Source: Hyphomonas sp. Mor2 (lineage in GTDB: Bacteria > Pseudomonadota > Alphaproteobacteria > Caulobacterales > Hyphomonadaceae). From it: a stretch of DNA of 64,000 nt. Location: contig NZ_CP017718.1 of the NCBI RefSeq assembly GCF_001854405.1, positions 124,001 to 188,000 on the forward strand, given 5' to 3'. Of this stretch, positions 54,982 to 63,767 are shown piece after piece. The position numbers and the translations under genes are program-made. Position 1 is the first letter of the stretch; every line of letters begins with the position of its first letter. A model generated the notes under the pieces. The model was not told the origin of the DNA. It made no database searches and was given only the letters and a program-made list of their open reading frames with translations.

Positions 54982-57900
54982 CTATCGATTTCCAAAAAGC
55001 ATTTGTTGCATTTCTTGGATCAAAGTAGGCACCTCACATGTATTTTGATTCACGAGGGGAACTAGGAGAGGAGACATTTCAACGTCTGTTGTTCCTAATT
55101 CGGATGAAAGATGCGGTTGGCTCGTCACAAGTGTTTGACAATAAACATCGCGAGGATCGGGAACTCCCGCTGCTATCCGATCTTTGGGGCCCATGAACTG
55201 TGATATGTCGAGTTGTGAAATCTCACGATCAAATCCCGCTGTTATCAATTTCTGGCCGTCATGGCTAAAGCTCACATCTGCAATCTGTCGTCCTCCATGC
55301 ATTGAGAATGTTCGAAACCTCTGCCCGGATTCAAAATCCCAAAGCCTGACCTCTCCTTGATTCGTGCTAGTGGCGACACGTTCACCATAGGGGCTAAACG
55401 CGATTGCCCAAACGTCGTCTGCATGCCCCACCAGGCTTCGAACGTATTTCAGTTCTTTGGCTTGCCAAAACGATACCAAGCCCGCTTCACCGACCGTTGC
55501 GAAAATTTCGCCGTTGGGATGAAACTCTATCATAAAGTTTCCAACTAGGTCGCTATGCACTTCTTTAACTAAGTCACCAGTCTGAGTATCCCATTTCCGC
55601 AAAGTTCCGGTGGATGTTGTGAACAAAGAAATTCCATCTGTCGAAAAAGTTGCAGATCCAATCAGCCCTTCGCCGTGTTCTAACCGATGCCTTACTTCTC
55701 CAGATTCGGTATCCCAAATGATGACGTAATCATCGTGACCCCAGGTCACTACCAAGCCATTGTCGGGACTGAAACGCGCTCCGGAAAGAATGTCTTCATG
55801 CCCGTTGAGTATGGTTTTTGGCCGTCCGGACTCTAATTCCCAAATCACCGCCAATGAGTCCCAAGCTGCGCTCAGAATCGATTTTCCGTCATTGGAATAC
55901 TCTACAGATTGAACATATCCCTGATGGCCATGTATCGTATAGTGACTATCCACTTCGGGAGACCATACTTTGATGGTGGTGTCCTCCCCACCCGAGACAA
56001 ATTGATTTTTGAAGGGATGCAAATCAAGAGAGGCTACAAAACTAGTATGACCTTTGAATGTTCGATTCTCAAATGGAGGGAACTGCCAAGCGTACATTGA
56101 GCCGGTTGTTTTATAATTCCCCGTTATCAGCATCAATTTGTCGTTGGCGGGAAAAGAAACTAACAATCGCGCAGGGCGGTGGTGGTACGTCAGGCTGAAC
56201 GATTCTCGTCCATTTCGCGTCGACCAACCGCGAACGCGCATGTCTGCGCCCGCGGACACCATTAATCCACGAATTGCCTCATCGGCTAGCTTAGTGAAAC
56301 CAGAGTGACCGCTAAAACTCTGGACCTTAGACGCTTGATCCAAATCGATAATGTGTATCGAGCCATACGAATCGTTCGCGAAGACCATGTTGGTGTCACC
56401 GATGGAGCCATCTGCACTGCCCCAGCTCCCGCTAAACTGACCTGTACTTCGACCCTCTCCGGTTATGGTGTCCGCTACGAACCACGCACTGTTTTGATTG
56501 GGGGCGTAAAGTTTTTTTCCATTCGGAGAAAAGAATACCATGTCCCGTAGCGCAACTTCTGATCGGGCGTATTCAAACTCGGTGTTCGGATAAATGCTTC
56601 CGTACCATACGCCTTGCTCAGCGGGTGAAGCGAACCTAACTTCGTCTCCGTCGAAGAATATCTTAGCTTTTGGGCTAGGCAGATTCACACGATGAACAAA
56701 CTCACCGTTTCTAGAGTCCCACAGGAAGTATTCTGTGTCCTGCGCAAGCGCTAGTATTTGTCCATCGTCTGAGCTCGCTATCAATTTGCCACTCGGTAGA
56801 TCTATCAAACATGAGTCAGTTTTAACTCGAGCGATACAGCGCTTTTTCTTGTCTAAGTCGTTTAAGATCCATCGATCATCACTAAGGGAAAGAACCATTT
56901 TTTTGTTTTTGTATGATGCGCGAGACTCAAAAGAGTTATTAGAAGAATCATACTGCCAAACCTCAAAATCATGCTCGCGATTTAGGACGAACTCTATAGT
57001 CGTGGAGTCTTTCTTTATTATCTTTATTTCGTTGAAAGTCGGAAGCTCATGCTGAGCTACCAGCCAGTTGTTCGCCATTGAGAGGGACATCGCTGGTTCC
57101 GCCAGGGGATTCACAGAACCCAATTTTGTTGAAGTGCTTGCCAATGCCGCAAACTTCAATGCACGATCATCGTCTCCCTCTCTCGACAACTCAATAGCCA
57201 ACTCACTCAGTGCAAGAGACCTTCTGTCAGTGAGAGACTGATGGTTTTGAGAAACAATTGCGGCTCCCGATAGCCCAAGCAAGAGAAGCGTCGCAAAAAC
57301 TCCGGTCGCTAAACGCCTCCAACGTTTTTGCCTTCGTTCGTCCTTCTCCACCTGAAGCTTACTCGATTTAATGTAGTCCAGAATTAGTGAGCCTGGTGGC
57401 GCTACGAGTTGGGGGCGTTCTGTTATCCATTCTTCCGCATCGGTTATCGCACCTTTCCGGAGTAGAAGGTGACCAGGTTGGTTCAATCTGTCCCATTCAG
57501 AAGCGCGATCGGAGAGGCGCCTTCCTTTACGGTGCCAATGAATGTTGTCGTTCAATGCGACGCAAAGCTGATCAAAAGCGATTTTGAAATCACCGGTCTC
57601 GTTTGAAAAATCGATCTCCACGTTTAAGGCAGCTAACCTGGGTGCAGCGGTTGAGAAATCCAAGTGCTCTGCGAGCACAGGAATAATGCGTTTTCCAAGC
57701 GCCCTCGCATAAGCTATTTCTTCGTCACAAACTTTGCTTTTAGATGAGTTTGGTGACACGATGAACACCATCACGTCTGCTACGGAAATCATCTCTTGGA
57801 GTCGGTTCCACCAATCATCTTCGGCTGAAATTCCAAAATCGGAGTTGTGGTCGCCATGATCTGCTTGGTCAAAATCCACTTCAAAAGGTACGGTGATCAA

Positions 57901-58023
57901 TGCGTCGGCTAAGCGCCGCATAAACTCAGCGTCTCTTCGAGAATACGAAATAAAGACTCTTAATGGAGCGTCGGAACCCTCAAGGCCGGAAAGTGCTTCA
58001 TCAATTCTCTTCTTGATTTTCAT
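54982..58023 (-). CDS. TIR-TM-WD40 protein (TIR 2)
   Basis: 1013 residues from ATG 58023 (GGGGAG just before; the longer frame from 58134 is less likely). TIR domain 21-160 starting LRVFISYSRRD; Glu102 in VCDEEIAYARALGKR. Linker HLLLRKGAITDAEEW (185-199). Membrane helix about 238-256 after KRWRRLATG (positive inside). Helical part with GDDDRALKFAAL, then WD40 repeats: degenerate N-terminal set and a canonical C-terminal set of about seven (IKVWSPE, LAVIWEL, YVIIWDT, LRKWDT, VSFWQA, VRLWDF). Paralogue of TIR 3 by linker sequence. Function inferred as for TIR 1. Confidence 0.9.
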   Translation of the reverse strand: MKIKKRIDEALSGLEGSDAPLRVFISYSRRDAEFMRRLADALITVPFEVDFDQADHGDHNSDFGISAEDDWWNRLQEMISVADVMVFIVSPNSSKSKVCDEEIAYARALGKRIIPVLAEHLDFSTAAPRLAALNVEIDFSNETGDFKIAFDQLCVALNDNIHWHRKGRRLSDRASEWDRLNQPGHLLLRKGAITDAEEWITERPQLVAPPGSLILDYIKSSKLQVEKDERRQKRWRRLATGVFATLLLLGLSGAAIVSQNHQSLTDRRSLALSELAIELSREGDDDRALKFAALASTSTKLGSVNPLAEPAMSLSMANNWLVAQHELPTFNEIKIIKKDSTTIEFVLNREHDFEVWQYDSSNNSFESRASYKNKKMVLSLSDDRWILNDLDKKKRCIARVKTDSCLIDLPSGKLIASSDDGQILALAQDTEYFLWDSRNGEFVHRVNLPSPKAKIFFDGDEVRFASPAEQGVWYGSIYPNTEFEYARSEVALRDMVFFSPNGKKLYAPNQNSAWFVADTITGEGRSTGQFSGSWGSADGSIGDTNMVFANDSYGSIHIIDLDQASKVQSFSGHSGFTKLADEAIRGLMVSAGADMRVRGWSTRNGRESFSLTYHHRPARLLVSFPANDKLMLITGNYKTTGSMYAWQFPPFENRTFKGHTSFVASLDLHPFKNQFVSGGEDTTIKVWSPEVDSHYTIHGHQGYVQSVEYSNDGKSILSAAWDSLAVIWELESGRPKTILNGHEDILSGARFSPDNGLVVTWGHDDYVIIWDTESGEVRHRLEHGEGLIGSATFSTDGISLFTTSTGTLRKWDTQTGDLVKEVHSDLVGNFMIEFHPNGEIFATVGEAGLVSFWQAKELKYVRSLVGHADDVWAIAFSPYGERVATSTNQGEVRLWDFESGQRFRTFSMHGGRQIADVSFSHDGQKLITAGFDREISQLDISQFMGPKDRIAAGVPDPRDVYCQTLVTSQPHLSSELGTTDVEMSPLLVPLVNQNTCEVPTLIQEMQQMLFGNR

Positions 58024-58128
58024 TCTCCCCAGCCTGGAAGGATACCCATCTATTTTCGCGTATCGTAGTCTAAGCACATTCTTCTGTTCCAGAGGAAGGG
58101 GGGAGTCAGAAATTGGAGAAACAACCCC

Positions 58129-58323
58129 ATGCAACGATCCAAACGAATATGCGGAGCAAAGACGCGCTCTGGCGAACCTTGTAAGGCTCGGTCAATGCCC
58201 AATGGCCGATGTCGAATGCATGGTGGCAAAAGCCCAGGAGCACCGTTGGGCAATCAAAATGCCTTCAAGCACGGGAAGTACTCGAGTTGGGCCAAGGCGA
58301 TGCGGGCGCTATCAAAGCTCTAA
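58129..58323 (+). CDS. Small HGG-motif protein of mobile regions
   Basis: 64 residues, GGAG 10 bases upstream. ICGAKTRSGEPCKARSM, NGRCRMHGGKSPGAPLGN, then NQNAFKHGKYSSW: the Cys-x9-Cys-x9-Cys-x2-His-Gly-Gly arrangement of HGGxSTG-type proteins common near phage/mobile genes in alphaproteobacteria. Possibly zinc-binding. Shorter at the C-terminus than typical relatives. Its 3' part is inside the 157-bp direct repeat. Divergent from TIR 2. Confidence 0.7.
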   Translation: MQRSKRICGAKTRSGEPCKARSMPNGRCRMHGGKSPGAPLGNQNAFKHGKYSSWAKAMRALSKL

Positions 58324-58407
58324 CGGCTTCGTGTTGTACAAACACGGTGTTGAAGGTCCTGAGCATCTTGAGATTTCCACTTTGGTCTCTAAGCTCAGCT
58401 TGGGGAG
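58251..58407 (+). repeat. 157-bp direct repeat, copy 1 (leader of TIR 3)
   Basis: Contains the 3' end of the HGG gene and the untranslated leader up to the GGGGAG ribosome site of TIR 3. Collinear with 61567-61723: the first 63 bases match at 55 positions, the middle is diverged, and the last 44 bases again match (CATCTTGAGATTTC...TTGGGGAG) with identical spacing (113 bases between block starts). Confidence 0.85.
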
Positions 58408-58415
58408 CATGTCTA

Positions 58416-61400
58416 ATGGTGGTGGAGCAGTTAAAGGTATTCATTTCCTACAGCAGAACGGACAGCGACTTTCGAGAGCGCCTTGCAGCTTCGCTCGAGG
58501 AGAATAGATTTCACGTCGTTTTCGATGTTCAGGACAATGATACGAGCGACCCAGAACTGACTCTCACCCCGCAGGACAAGTGGTGGGATCAACTGAAATC
58601 GATGATAGCAGCTTGCGATGTCGTGGTTTTCATCGTCTCGCCTGCCAGTAGTCAAAGTCGGGTCTGCGATGACGAAATAGCTCATGCTCAAAACTTAGGA
58701 AAGCGGATCATACCAATCCTTTGGCAAGCGCTAGACATCCATACCGCTCCCGAACGGCTTAGATCGCTAAACATAGATCTCGATTTCAGAGCAGACCGCG
58801 ATAAGCCATTTGACGAAGCGTTTCCCGCGCTGATTCATGAATTGAACCGTGATGTCCATTGGGAGAGGGAGGGTAGCTTTTTCGCCCGTCTGGCTGATCG
58901 TTGGCACCAGAATAATAGATCGGAAGGCCTCCTACTAAGATCGGAGACCATTCAAGCGTACGATTCTTGGGTGTTTAGGCGGCCCGCTTGGGCGCCGGAG
59001 CCTGGAACTTTGATTTCCGAGTTTATTCATTCAAGTAGAGAATTTGAAGCAAAACTACGCGAACAAACAAAACAGCTCATTTCCAACGCGCACATTGAAC
59101 CCGTAAACACCTCTATATCCAATGGTCACTTTGATCGCGCCATTCGATTTGCTGCTTCAGCAATGCTCGCGGCAGACGATCTGGAACTCGAGTTTGGCGA
59201 CGAACTCTGGAGATGCTCTGCTCGCGCGATGTTAGAAGATACGACCTTGGCCGTGTTCCATGGACGCGGCTCGGTAATCGAAAAAATCGGGATAACTCAC
59301 GACCTTTTGTTCAGCCACGATATGTCTGGGCACATAAATGTCTGGGACATTGAATCGGGCAGAATAATCAGTCGAACCAAATTCGACAAAAGCAAAGATA
59401 AAGACTCCCTCAGGTCGCGATGGCTACACATCGCTGAGGATCTGTCGAAGTCCGAACCTGAGAGTTTGAATGAAGTTACTAGCAGCGATTACGCATCGTC
59501 TGGTGATTACGTTCTGCAAACTGACTCTCAAGGTAATCAGTGCATAACGAATGTGAAAACAGGTGGATTAGTATCCACGCTCCCGGTCGACCGGCCAAAT
59601 CTTAGGCTGATTGGCGAATTACTTGATACACTGTCATTCGTTTTGGTTGGCGATTCTCGCGTATTCATTTTCGATACGCTTCAACAGAAGATCGTTTCAG
59701 AAAAGCAAGTCGTATTCGAAAAAAACTCAGAGTCGATTGAAGAGGAGCGATGGCGTCAAAACCGAATCGAGCAAGCGGGAATTATGAGAGGGGGCAAGGA
59801 GCTCCTGATCGTGGACCTATTTGGGACGATCAAAGTCTTTGATCTCGGGACGGAAGAAGTGACTGAAACGATACAAACAGACGCCACATCGCCAGGCGGC
59901 GTGCTGATCCCTCAAAACGGACCGGATTTCTTCGTTGTGTTTTTTGACTCAGTTATATGGCGCTCGCCAGATTCCGAAAAACTACACACGTTTGGTGGTG
60001 CATCTTCTTTGAGAAATGGGTTGAGCGTCTCTGATGATGGTACAGAAGTAGCGCTCGGAACCAAAGATGGCGATGTTATAATCGTGAGTTGCGCGACCGG
60101 TCAGATTATAGAGACCTATCGGGGCCATCAACGACCAGTATTAGATGTCCTCTACGATCCAGAGGGCCCATATATTTGGTCTGCTTCAGAAGATGGTACC
60201 ATCCGTAAATGGGCACGGTATCATGACCGTCTGCATGTATCCATCGAAGCTGGTGGATTGATCTCCAACACTCAGATCCTTCCAGAGAGTTCTAACATCG
60301 TCTATCGCAGCCACGCACACCATTATTTGTTGTTCTCCATCAAATCGAATGAGTGGTTCAGTATGGGGGGCGAAGTCGAGAAGGCAGCGTCGGCGATTGG
60401 AGTCGACGCTAAATCGGAACATGTCATCACGGCGTCAAATGATGGATTCGTTCGGATTTGGACGCAGAATGGCGATCTAGATACCATTATCGACACGCAG
60501 GTTTCTGATACAATCCTGACGGTGGGCATTTCGACCTCGTCCGACAGCCTATATATTAAAACTAAGAATTTGGCTCGATTCTATTCCATAGGCTCAAAAG
60601 AAATAACCCATGAGTGGAAGCTGGAAGAGAACGATAAAATACACGCTATGTTCGAAAATGGTGTTTTTGTTGTTAATAGTACTTTCCACAAAATTTATGA
60701 ATACTCAGATTTCACTCTTAGTGGGGTAGAGGCAGTCGATATTCCTGCAGTTTCCCATGACGGTAAATTGCTCGTAGCACGGTGTAGATATGCTGGTGAA
60801 CAAGCTGATCGCGTTACACTGTTTGATTTCATAACCGGTGAGAAAATTCTTCACTTCGGCGATTACAAACACCCAATATGGCAGCTGACTTTTAGCCCAT
60901 GCAGCCGCTACGTCTACGCGCGTCAGTACACAGGGGTCAGCCGCATCTTGAGGCAGTCCGATGTCGATCCGTTTGCAAACAGCGATGAAATAATATGTTG
61001 GTCTGTCGAAAGCGGCGAAAGACAGGTGACCTTCAAAGGGCACACCGATGCGATATTCGGAATGGCCGTATCTCAGAATGGTAGATGGCTATCCAGTAGT
61101 TCGAACGATGGTACTATCAGAATATGGGAGACATCATCGGGTGCCGAAGTGCTTAGGCTTCCAGGAAAACGGTATACACGACTTCTGAAATGGATGGATG
61201 GCGACTCACTCTTAATCAGCTCGAGTGATGGAGACCAATATGGCACGCAAGTTTGGTGTTTAAAAGAACTGCTGAGTTGGCCCGTTAGCCGTAGGGCGCG
61301 GATAGCTGATCGACTGGCCTGCGGGCGTGGCCACATACTTTTAGATGAGCGTTCTCATCCGCTTTTAAAAGATTCGCCGACGGATTTGCATGAAGCACTG

Positions 61401-61481
61401 GGCGTTCGATCTAACGATTTGGATCAAGTTGAAAACCTAGCGAGGCAAACTGAAGTAAGAGCTATTGAACCAGAACGCTGA
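58416..61481 (+). CDS. TIR-WD40 protein without membrane segment (TIR 3)
   Basis: 1021 residues from ATG 58416 (GGGGAG 8 bases upstream). TIR domain 5-145 beginning LKVFISYSRTDSDF; Glu87 in VCDDEIAHAQNLGKR. Linker GLLLRSETIQAYDSW (171-185) and PGTLISEFIHSS align with TIR 2. At the place of the TIR 2 helix (about 211-235) the sequence is hydrophilic (EFEAKLREQTKQLISNAH), then GHFDRAIRFAASAML resumes alignment. WD40 repeats from ~265 (HINVWDIESG) to ~950 (TIRIWETSSG). Predicted fully cytosolic. Flanked by the two direct repeats. Confidence 0.9.
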   Translation: MVVEQLKVFISYSRTDSDFRERLAASLEENRFHVVFDVQDNDTSDPELTLTPQDKWWDQLKSMIAACDVVVFIVSPASSQSRVCDDEIAHAQNLGKRIIPILWQALDIHTAPERLRSLNIDLDFRADRDKPFDEAFPALIHELNRDVHWEREGSFFARLADRWHQNNRSEGLLLRSETIQAYDSWVFRRPAWAPEPGTLISEFIHSSREFEAKLREQTKQLISNAHIEPVNTSISNGHFDRAIRFAASAMLAADDLELEFGDELWRCSARAMLEDTTLAVFHGRGSVIEKIGITHDLLFSHDMSGHINVWDIESGRIISRTKFDKSKDKDSLRSRWLHIAEDLSKSEPESLNEVTSSDYASSGDYVLQTDSQGNQCITNVKTGGLVSTLPVDRPNLRLIGELLDTLSFVLVGDSRVFIFDTLQQKIVSEKQVVFEKNSESIEEERWRQNRIEQAGIMRGGKELLIVDLFGTIKVFDLGTEEVTETIQTDATSPGGVLIPQNGPDFFVVFFDSVIWRSPDSEKLHTFGGASSLRNGLSVSDDGTEVALGTKDGDVIIVSCATGQIIETYRGHQRPVLDVLYDPEGPYIWSASEDGTIRKWARYHDRLHVSIEAGGLISNTQILPESSNIVYRSHAHHYLLFSIKSNEWFSMGGEVEKAASAIGVDAKSEHVITASNDGFVRIWTQNGDLDTIIDTQVSDTILTVGISTSSDSLYIKTKNLARFYSIGSKEITHEWKLEENDKIHAMFENGVFVVNSTFHKIYEYSDFTLSGVEAVDIPAVSHDGKLLVARCRYAGEQADRVTLFDFITGEKILHFGDYKHPIWQLTFSPCSRYVYARQYTGVSRILRQSDVDPFANSDEIICWSVESGERQVTFKGHTDAIFGMAVSQNGRWLSSSSNDGTIRIWETSSGAEVLRLPGKRYTRLLKWMDGDSLLISSSDGDQYGTQVWCLKELLSWPVSRRARIADRLACGRGHILLDERSHPLLKDSPTDLHEALGVRSNDLDQVENLARQTEVRAIEPER

Positions 61482-61566
61482 CAACGAATCCAACTAAATT
61501 TACTATGCGATTGTGTTAGATCTCACTTAGCAGCTATTATGATGTCTAAGCCTTTTCCGATGCGCT

Positions 61567-61723
61567 CAATCAAAATGCGTTCAAACACGGGGAGTACTCG
61601 AGTTGGGAAAAAGCGATGCGGACGCTGTCGATGCGGCAGCGGCTACTTACCGTCCAACTAGGCTATTGATAGCTCTAATCATCTTGAGATTTCATTTCAT
61701 CTCCGTAGTCTCAGATTGGGGAG
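61567..61723 (+). repeat. 157-bp direct repeat, copy 2 (leader of TIR 4)
   Basis: Second copy of 58251-58407, offset 3316 bp, ending at the GGGGAG ribosome site of TIR 4. Together the copies bracket TIR 3. Confidence 0.85.
61568..61669 (+). pseudogene. 3' remnant of a second HGG-motif gene
   Basis: In frame NQNAFKHGEYSSWEKAMRTLS, matching the C-terminal NQNAFKHGKYSSWAKAMRALS of the gene at 58129. The Cys-rich, HGG-containing 5' part is absent, and the frame runs on to a stop at 61667-61669. Only the tail was duplicated or retained. Confidence 0.8.
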
Positions 61724-61730
61724 ATCGCTA

Positions 61731-63767
61731 ATGTCCAAGGTATTCATTTCGTATCGGCGTTCTGATAGTCAGTGGCAGACAAAGCAGCTCTATGACGCGC
61801 TTTCCGCAAAGATGGCTGAGCCGAAAAAGAACATCTTCTACGATTTAGACTCAATGGCGGTCGGATTCGACTTTGTCGAAACAATCGATCGCGCCGTATC
61901 TGAGTGCGACGTCCTGATCGCGGTTATCGGACCGCGATGGCTTTCTGAGATCGATCCGGAATCTGGAGACCGAAGGTTGGATGATCCGCGAGACTTCGTA
62001 AGGATCGAAATCGCCTCAGCGCTGAAGAGAAACATCCAAGTCGTGCCCGTCTTGGTGGATGGCACGAAGATGCCCAAACCGGAAGATCTGCCGGAAGACA
62101 TTCGAAAACTCTCATTTCGCCATGGAGTGACTCTCAGCGTTGCGAGTTTCCAAAACGACATGGAAGAGTTGGTGCGCGGCTTGAGCTTAGAGACTCCACC
62201 CGCAAATGCTCCCGCGAATCCACCGCGAAAGGGAGATCATTTCGACTCGAACAACTATGTATTTGTTAGTCATCCGAATGATGTCGATGAAGCGTTGTTC
62301 CGAAAAATCGCTCGTCACCTGATGGCGGATGGAATCTCTCTTTGGATATACGAGCCCGTCAGGTTTGGCTTCGAACCTCATGAACTAGCGCTGATAAAGT
62401 GGCAGCGAGCTGGCGGCGATGCGCAAAAAGACGCTTTGAGTGCGATCGATAGAGCTCGCTGTGTCTTGTTGCTTATCGGATCGGGCACCAGCGCTGGCGG
62501 TTTTCAAACCAAAGAGTTGCAACACGCCGTTGCGCAGCAAAAGATGATCGTGCCGGTAGTGGTTGAAGACCCGGAGCATGGGATCGAGAGAGTAATCAAT
62601 ACGGTTGTCGGAAGGCCGGCTGACTATCTTTATCTTGTGCCCGATGAACTGAAGGAACAATTTGTTCCCAAGATTACACCAAATTCTCTTTCTCAGCGAC
62701 AGTTTGAGAAATCTATATCCATGTTGGTAGCAGATGTACGAGAGGCCTCAAAAACGTATTCAGCCCCTCAGCCATTGGTCGTAGACCCAGTGCAAACTGC
62801 GGGTGCCAAGAAGTTGTTATACGTAGTTTTGATGGTATTAGCCTTGCTGTCTGCAGCGGTTTTGCTTTGGTGGCAATTCCAAGACGCGCATGTTGAAAAC
62901 TCAGCTGAAAGCACATTGCAATCTGCGGAGATACCAGTAGGCGAAATTTTCCAAGACTGCAGTGAATGTCCAATAATGGTCGTCGTGCCCCCTGGTCAAT
63001 TTACGATGGGTTCCCCCGAATCAGAGACGGGCCGCGATCCAGATGAACAACCTCTGAGAAATGTGAATTTTGACAGCCCGTTCGCAGTGGGCGTTTTCGA
63101 GGTTACCGTTTCTGAGTTTAGAGCCTTTGCTGAAAGTACAAACTATCAAGCGGGCGTTCGATGTAAATCAATCAAGAAGGGGTACACAGATTGGTTCGAG
63201 GGGTGGTCATTTCGCAACCCCGGTTATCAGCAAACAGGGAGCCACCCCGTAACTTGCGTGAATCTAGATGATATGGAGGCATTCATTGCTTGGCTAACTG
63301 TTCGCTCGGGAAGGGAGTATCGCTTGTTATCAGAACCGGAGTGGGAATACGTTGCGCGAGCGGGCACGCAATCTGCCTATTGGTTCGGAGAAAGCATTGA
63401 TCCTTCAAAAGCTCGCTTCATGGCAGATCATGTACAAGTGGTTCCGACCATAGATGACAACCTCGATGAGCTAGGACTGGGTACGGTACCAGTCGGCTCC
63501 TACTCGGCGAATGGTTTCGGCTTATTCGATGTACATGGAAATCTTTGGGAAATGACATCAAGTTGTTGGTCGGATAGCTATCCGGTTGATCCGCGGAGTG
63601 CTGCCGAAGCCACAGAAGATGAATGCGACTTAGTTTCTTTTCGTGGCGGCTCTTGGCTAAATCAAGGAATACACGTGCGGTCGGCGATGCGTGGTCGAGA
63701 CGATCCTGCGATACGAGATAATGCGATCGGTTTCAGAGTCGCAACGTCAGATGTGTCGTCTCGTTGA
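61731..63767 (+). CDS. TIR-TIR-TM-FGE/SUMF1-like protein (TIR 4)
   Basis: 678 residues from ATG 61731 (GGGGAG 7 bases upstream). TIR 1 at 1-150: SKVFISYRRSDSQW, catalytic-type Glu93 in FVRIEIASALKR. Second TIR-like domain about 175-300: YVFVSHPNDVDEALF, Glu262 in FQTKELQHAV. Membrane helix about 361-381 after GAKK (N-terminus in). C-terminal formylglycine-generating-enzyme-like domain 405-678: VVVPPGQFTMGSPESE, EYRLLSEPEWEYVARAG, FGLFDVHGNLWEMTSS, RGGSWL. The cysteines of active FGE near RGGSW are missing (LNQGIHVRSAMRG), so it is probably a binding fold. A receptor-like layout; function unknown. Confidence 0.9.
   Translation: MSKVFISYRRSDSQWQTKQLYDALSAKMAEPKKNIFYDLDSMAVGFDFVETIDRAVSECDVLIAVIGPRWLSEIDPESGDRRLDDPRDFVRIEIASALKRNIQVVPVLVDGTKMPKPEDLPEDIRKLSFRHGVTLSVASFQNDMEELVRGLSLETPPANAPANPPRKGDHFDSNNYVFVSHPNDVDEALFRKIARHLMADGISLWIYEPVRFGFEPHELALIKWQRAGGDAQKDALSAIDRARCVLLLIGSGTSAGGFQTKELQHAVAQQKMIVPVVVEDPEHGIERVINTVVGRPADYLYLVPDELKEQFVPKITPNSLSQRQFEKSISMLVADVREASKTYSAPQPLVVDPVQTAGAKKLLYVVLMVLALLSAAVLLWWQFQDAHVENSAESTLQSAEIPVGEIFQDCSECPIMVVVPPGQFTMGSPESETGRDPDEQPLRNVNFDSPFAVGVFEVTVSEFRAFAESTNYQAGVRCKSIKKGYTDWFEGWSFRNPGYQQTGSHPVTCVNLDDMEAFIAWLTVRSGREYRLLSEPEWEYVARAGTQSAYWFGESIDPSKARFMADHVQVVPTIDDNLDELGLGTVPVGSYSANGFGLFDVHGNLWEMTSSCWSDSYPVDPRSAAEATEDECDLVSFRGGSWLNQGIHVRSAMRGRDDPAIRDNAIGFRVATSDVSSR

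Noticed and set aside
58209-58415. Upstream extension of TIR 3
   Set aside because: It runs through the HGG gene in another frame; the ATG at 58416 has a GGGGAG site and starts right at the TIR.
51752-63767. Thoeris, TIR-SAVED or short pAgo system
   Set aside because: No ThsA, SAVED, PIWI or STAND ATPase gene is present among the TIR genes.
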